A stretch of 25,008 bases of DNA from G039029935 sp039029935 (GTDB taxonomy: Bacteria > Chloroflexota > Anaerolineae > Caldilineales > Caldilineaceae): contig JBCCFC010000018.1 of assembly GCA_039029935.1 (NCBI GenBank), forward strand, positions 1-25,008. The letters are read 5' to 3'. Shown here piece after piece: positions 24,981 to 25,008 of the stretch (position 1 is the stretch's first letter; the number at the start of each line of letters is the position of its first letter). Made by a program: the position numbers and the translations under genes. The notes beneath the pieces were generated by a model that worked only from the letters and a program-made list of their open reading frames with translations, searched no databases and was not told the DNA's origin.

Positions 24981-25008
24981 AGGGCTGTTTTTTGCAAAAA
25001 ACAGCCCT
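24981..25008. terminator. Perfect 28 bp palindrome at the right edge
   Basis: AGGGCTGTTTTTT is followed by GC-centred symmetry to AAAAAACAGCCCT. The G+C-rich outer stem with A/T-runs fits a bidirectional terminator for the kinase gene, 70 bp after its stop. It also lies just after the promoter at 24925-24952, so it could instead be a 5' leader hairpin or attenuator. The window ends before any T-tract can be judged. Confidence 0.6.

Overview
The window (about 25 kb, roughly 48% G+C by eye) looks like a chromosomal segment of a Chloroflexota-type bacterium. This is an inference. It rests on the mix of a BTAD-family regulator fused to an NTPase, a family 1 solute-binding lipoprotein, a PRRFGKS AAA/PD-(D/E)XK protein, a large Thr/Glu/Pro-linked beta-propeller protein ending in a short 'LPFV' tail, and a BarA-like hybrid kinase. 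No rRNA, tRNA, CRISPR array or complete insertion sequence was seen.

Left part (1-6311, minus strand). After the tail of an unidentified gene on the plus strand comes a compact four-gene operon, read right to left. It encodes a BTAD transcription factor with an NTPase domain, an orphan solute-binding lipoprotein with no permease nearby, a short stand-alone copy of that lipoprotein's last 85 residues, and a protein with about ten membrane segments fused to an NTPase of the same general type. It looks like a sensing and signalling cassette rather than a transporter, and it is the best candidate for an undescribed system here. A divergent promoter region with overlapping palindromes (6312-6669) separates it from an AAA-ATPase/PD-(D/E)XK protein.

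Middle part (8422-13447). A 1283-residue protein on the minus strand carries two tandem copies of a six-bladed Asp-box propeller, two low-complexity Thr/Glu/Pro linkers and an unassigned C-terminal domain. Upstream on the same strand is a phosphoribosyltransferase with an unusual PRPP loop.

Right part (13448-24910, plus strand). A sucrase/ferredoxin-like protein and a Tat-type metallophosphoesterase form an overlapping pair. They are followed by hflX, a D-2-hydroxyacid dehydrogenase, an endonuclease/exonuclease/phosphatase-family protein, citrate synthase and a hybrid histidine kinase with three PAS-like regions. These are mostly housekeeping or signalling genes, each with its own strong ribosome binding site.

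The intergenic spaces here are unusually rich in structure. One MITE-like family occurs three times: before hflX, before citrate synthase, and inverted after citrate synthase. There is also a 344 bp inverted-repeat element before the dehydrogenase gene, a large REP-like palindrome after citrate synthase, and two loci of a GGTCGGTATTCAGTA repeat. Between citrate synthase and the kinase lies a 240 bp run of perfect hairpins, including a possible three-way junction and a terminator-like end, which may be a structured non-coding RNA.
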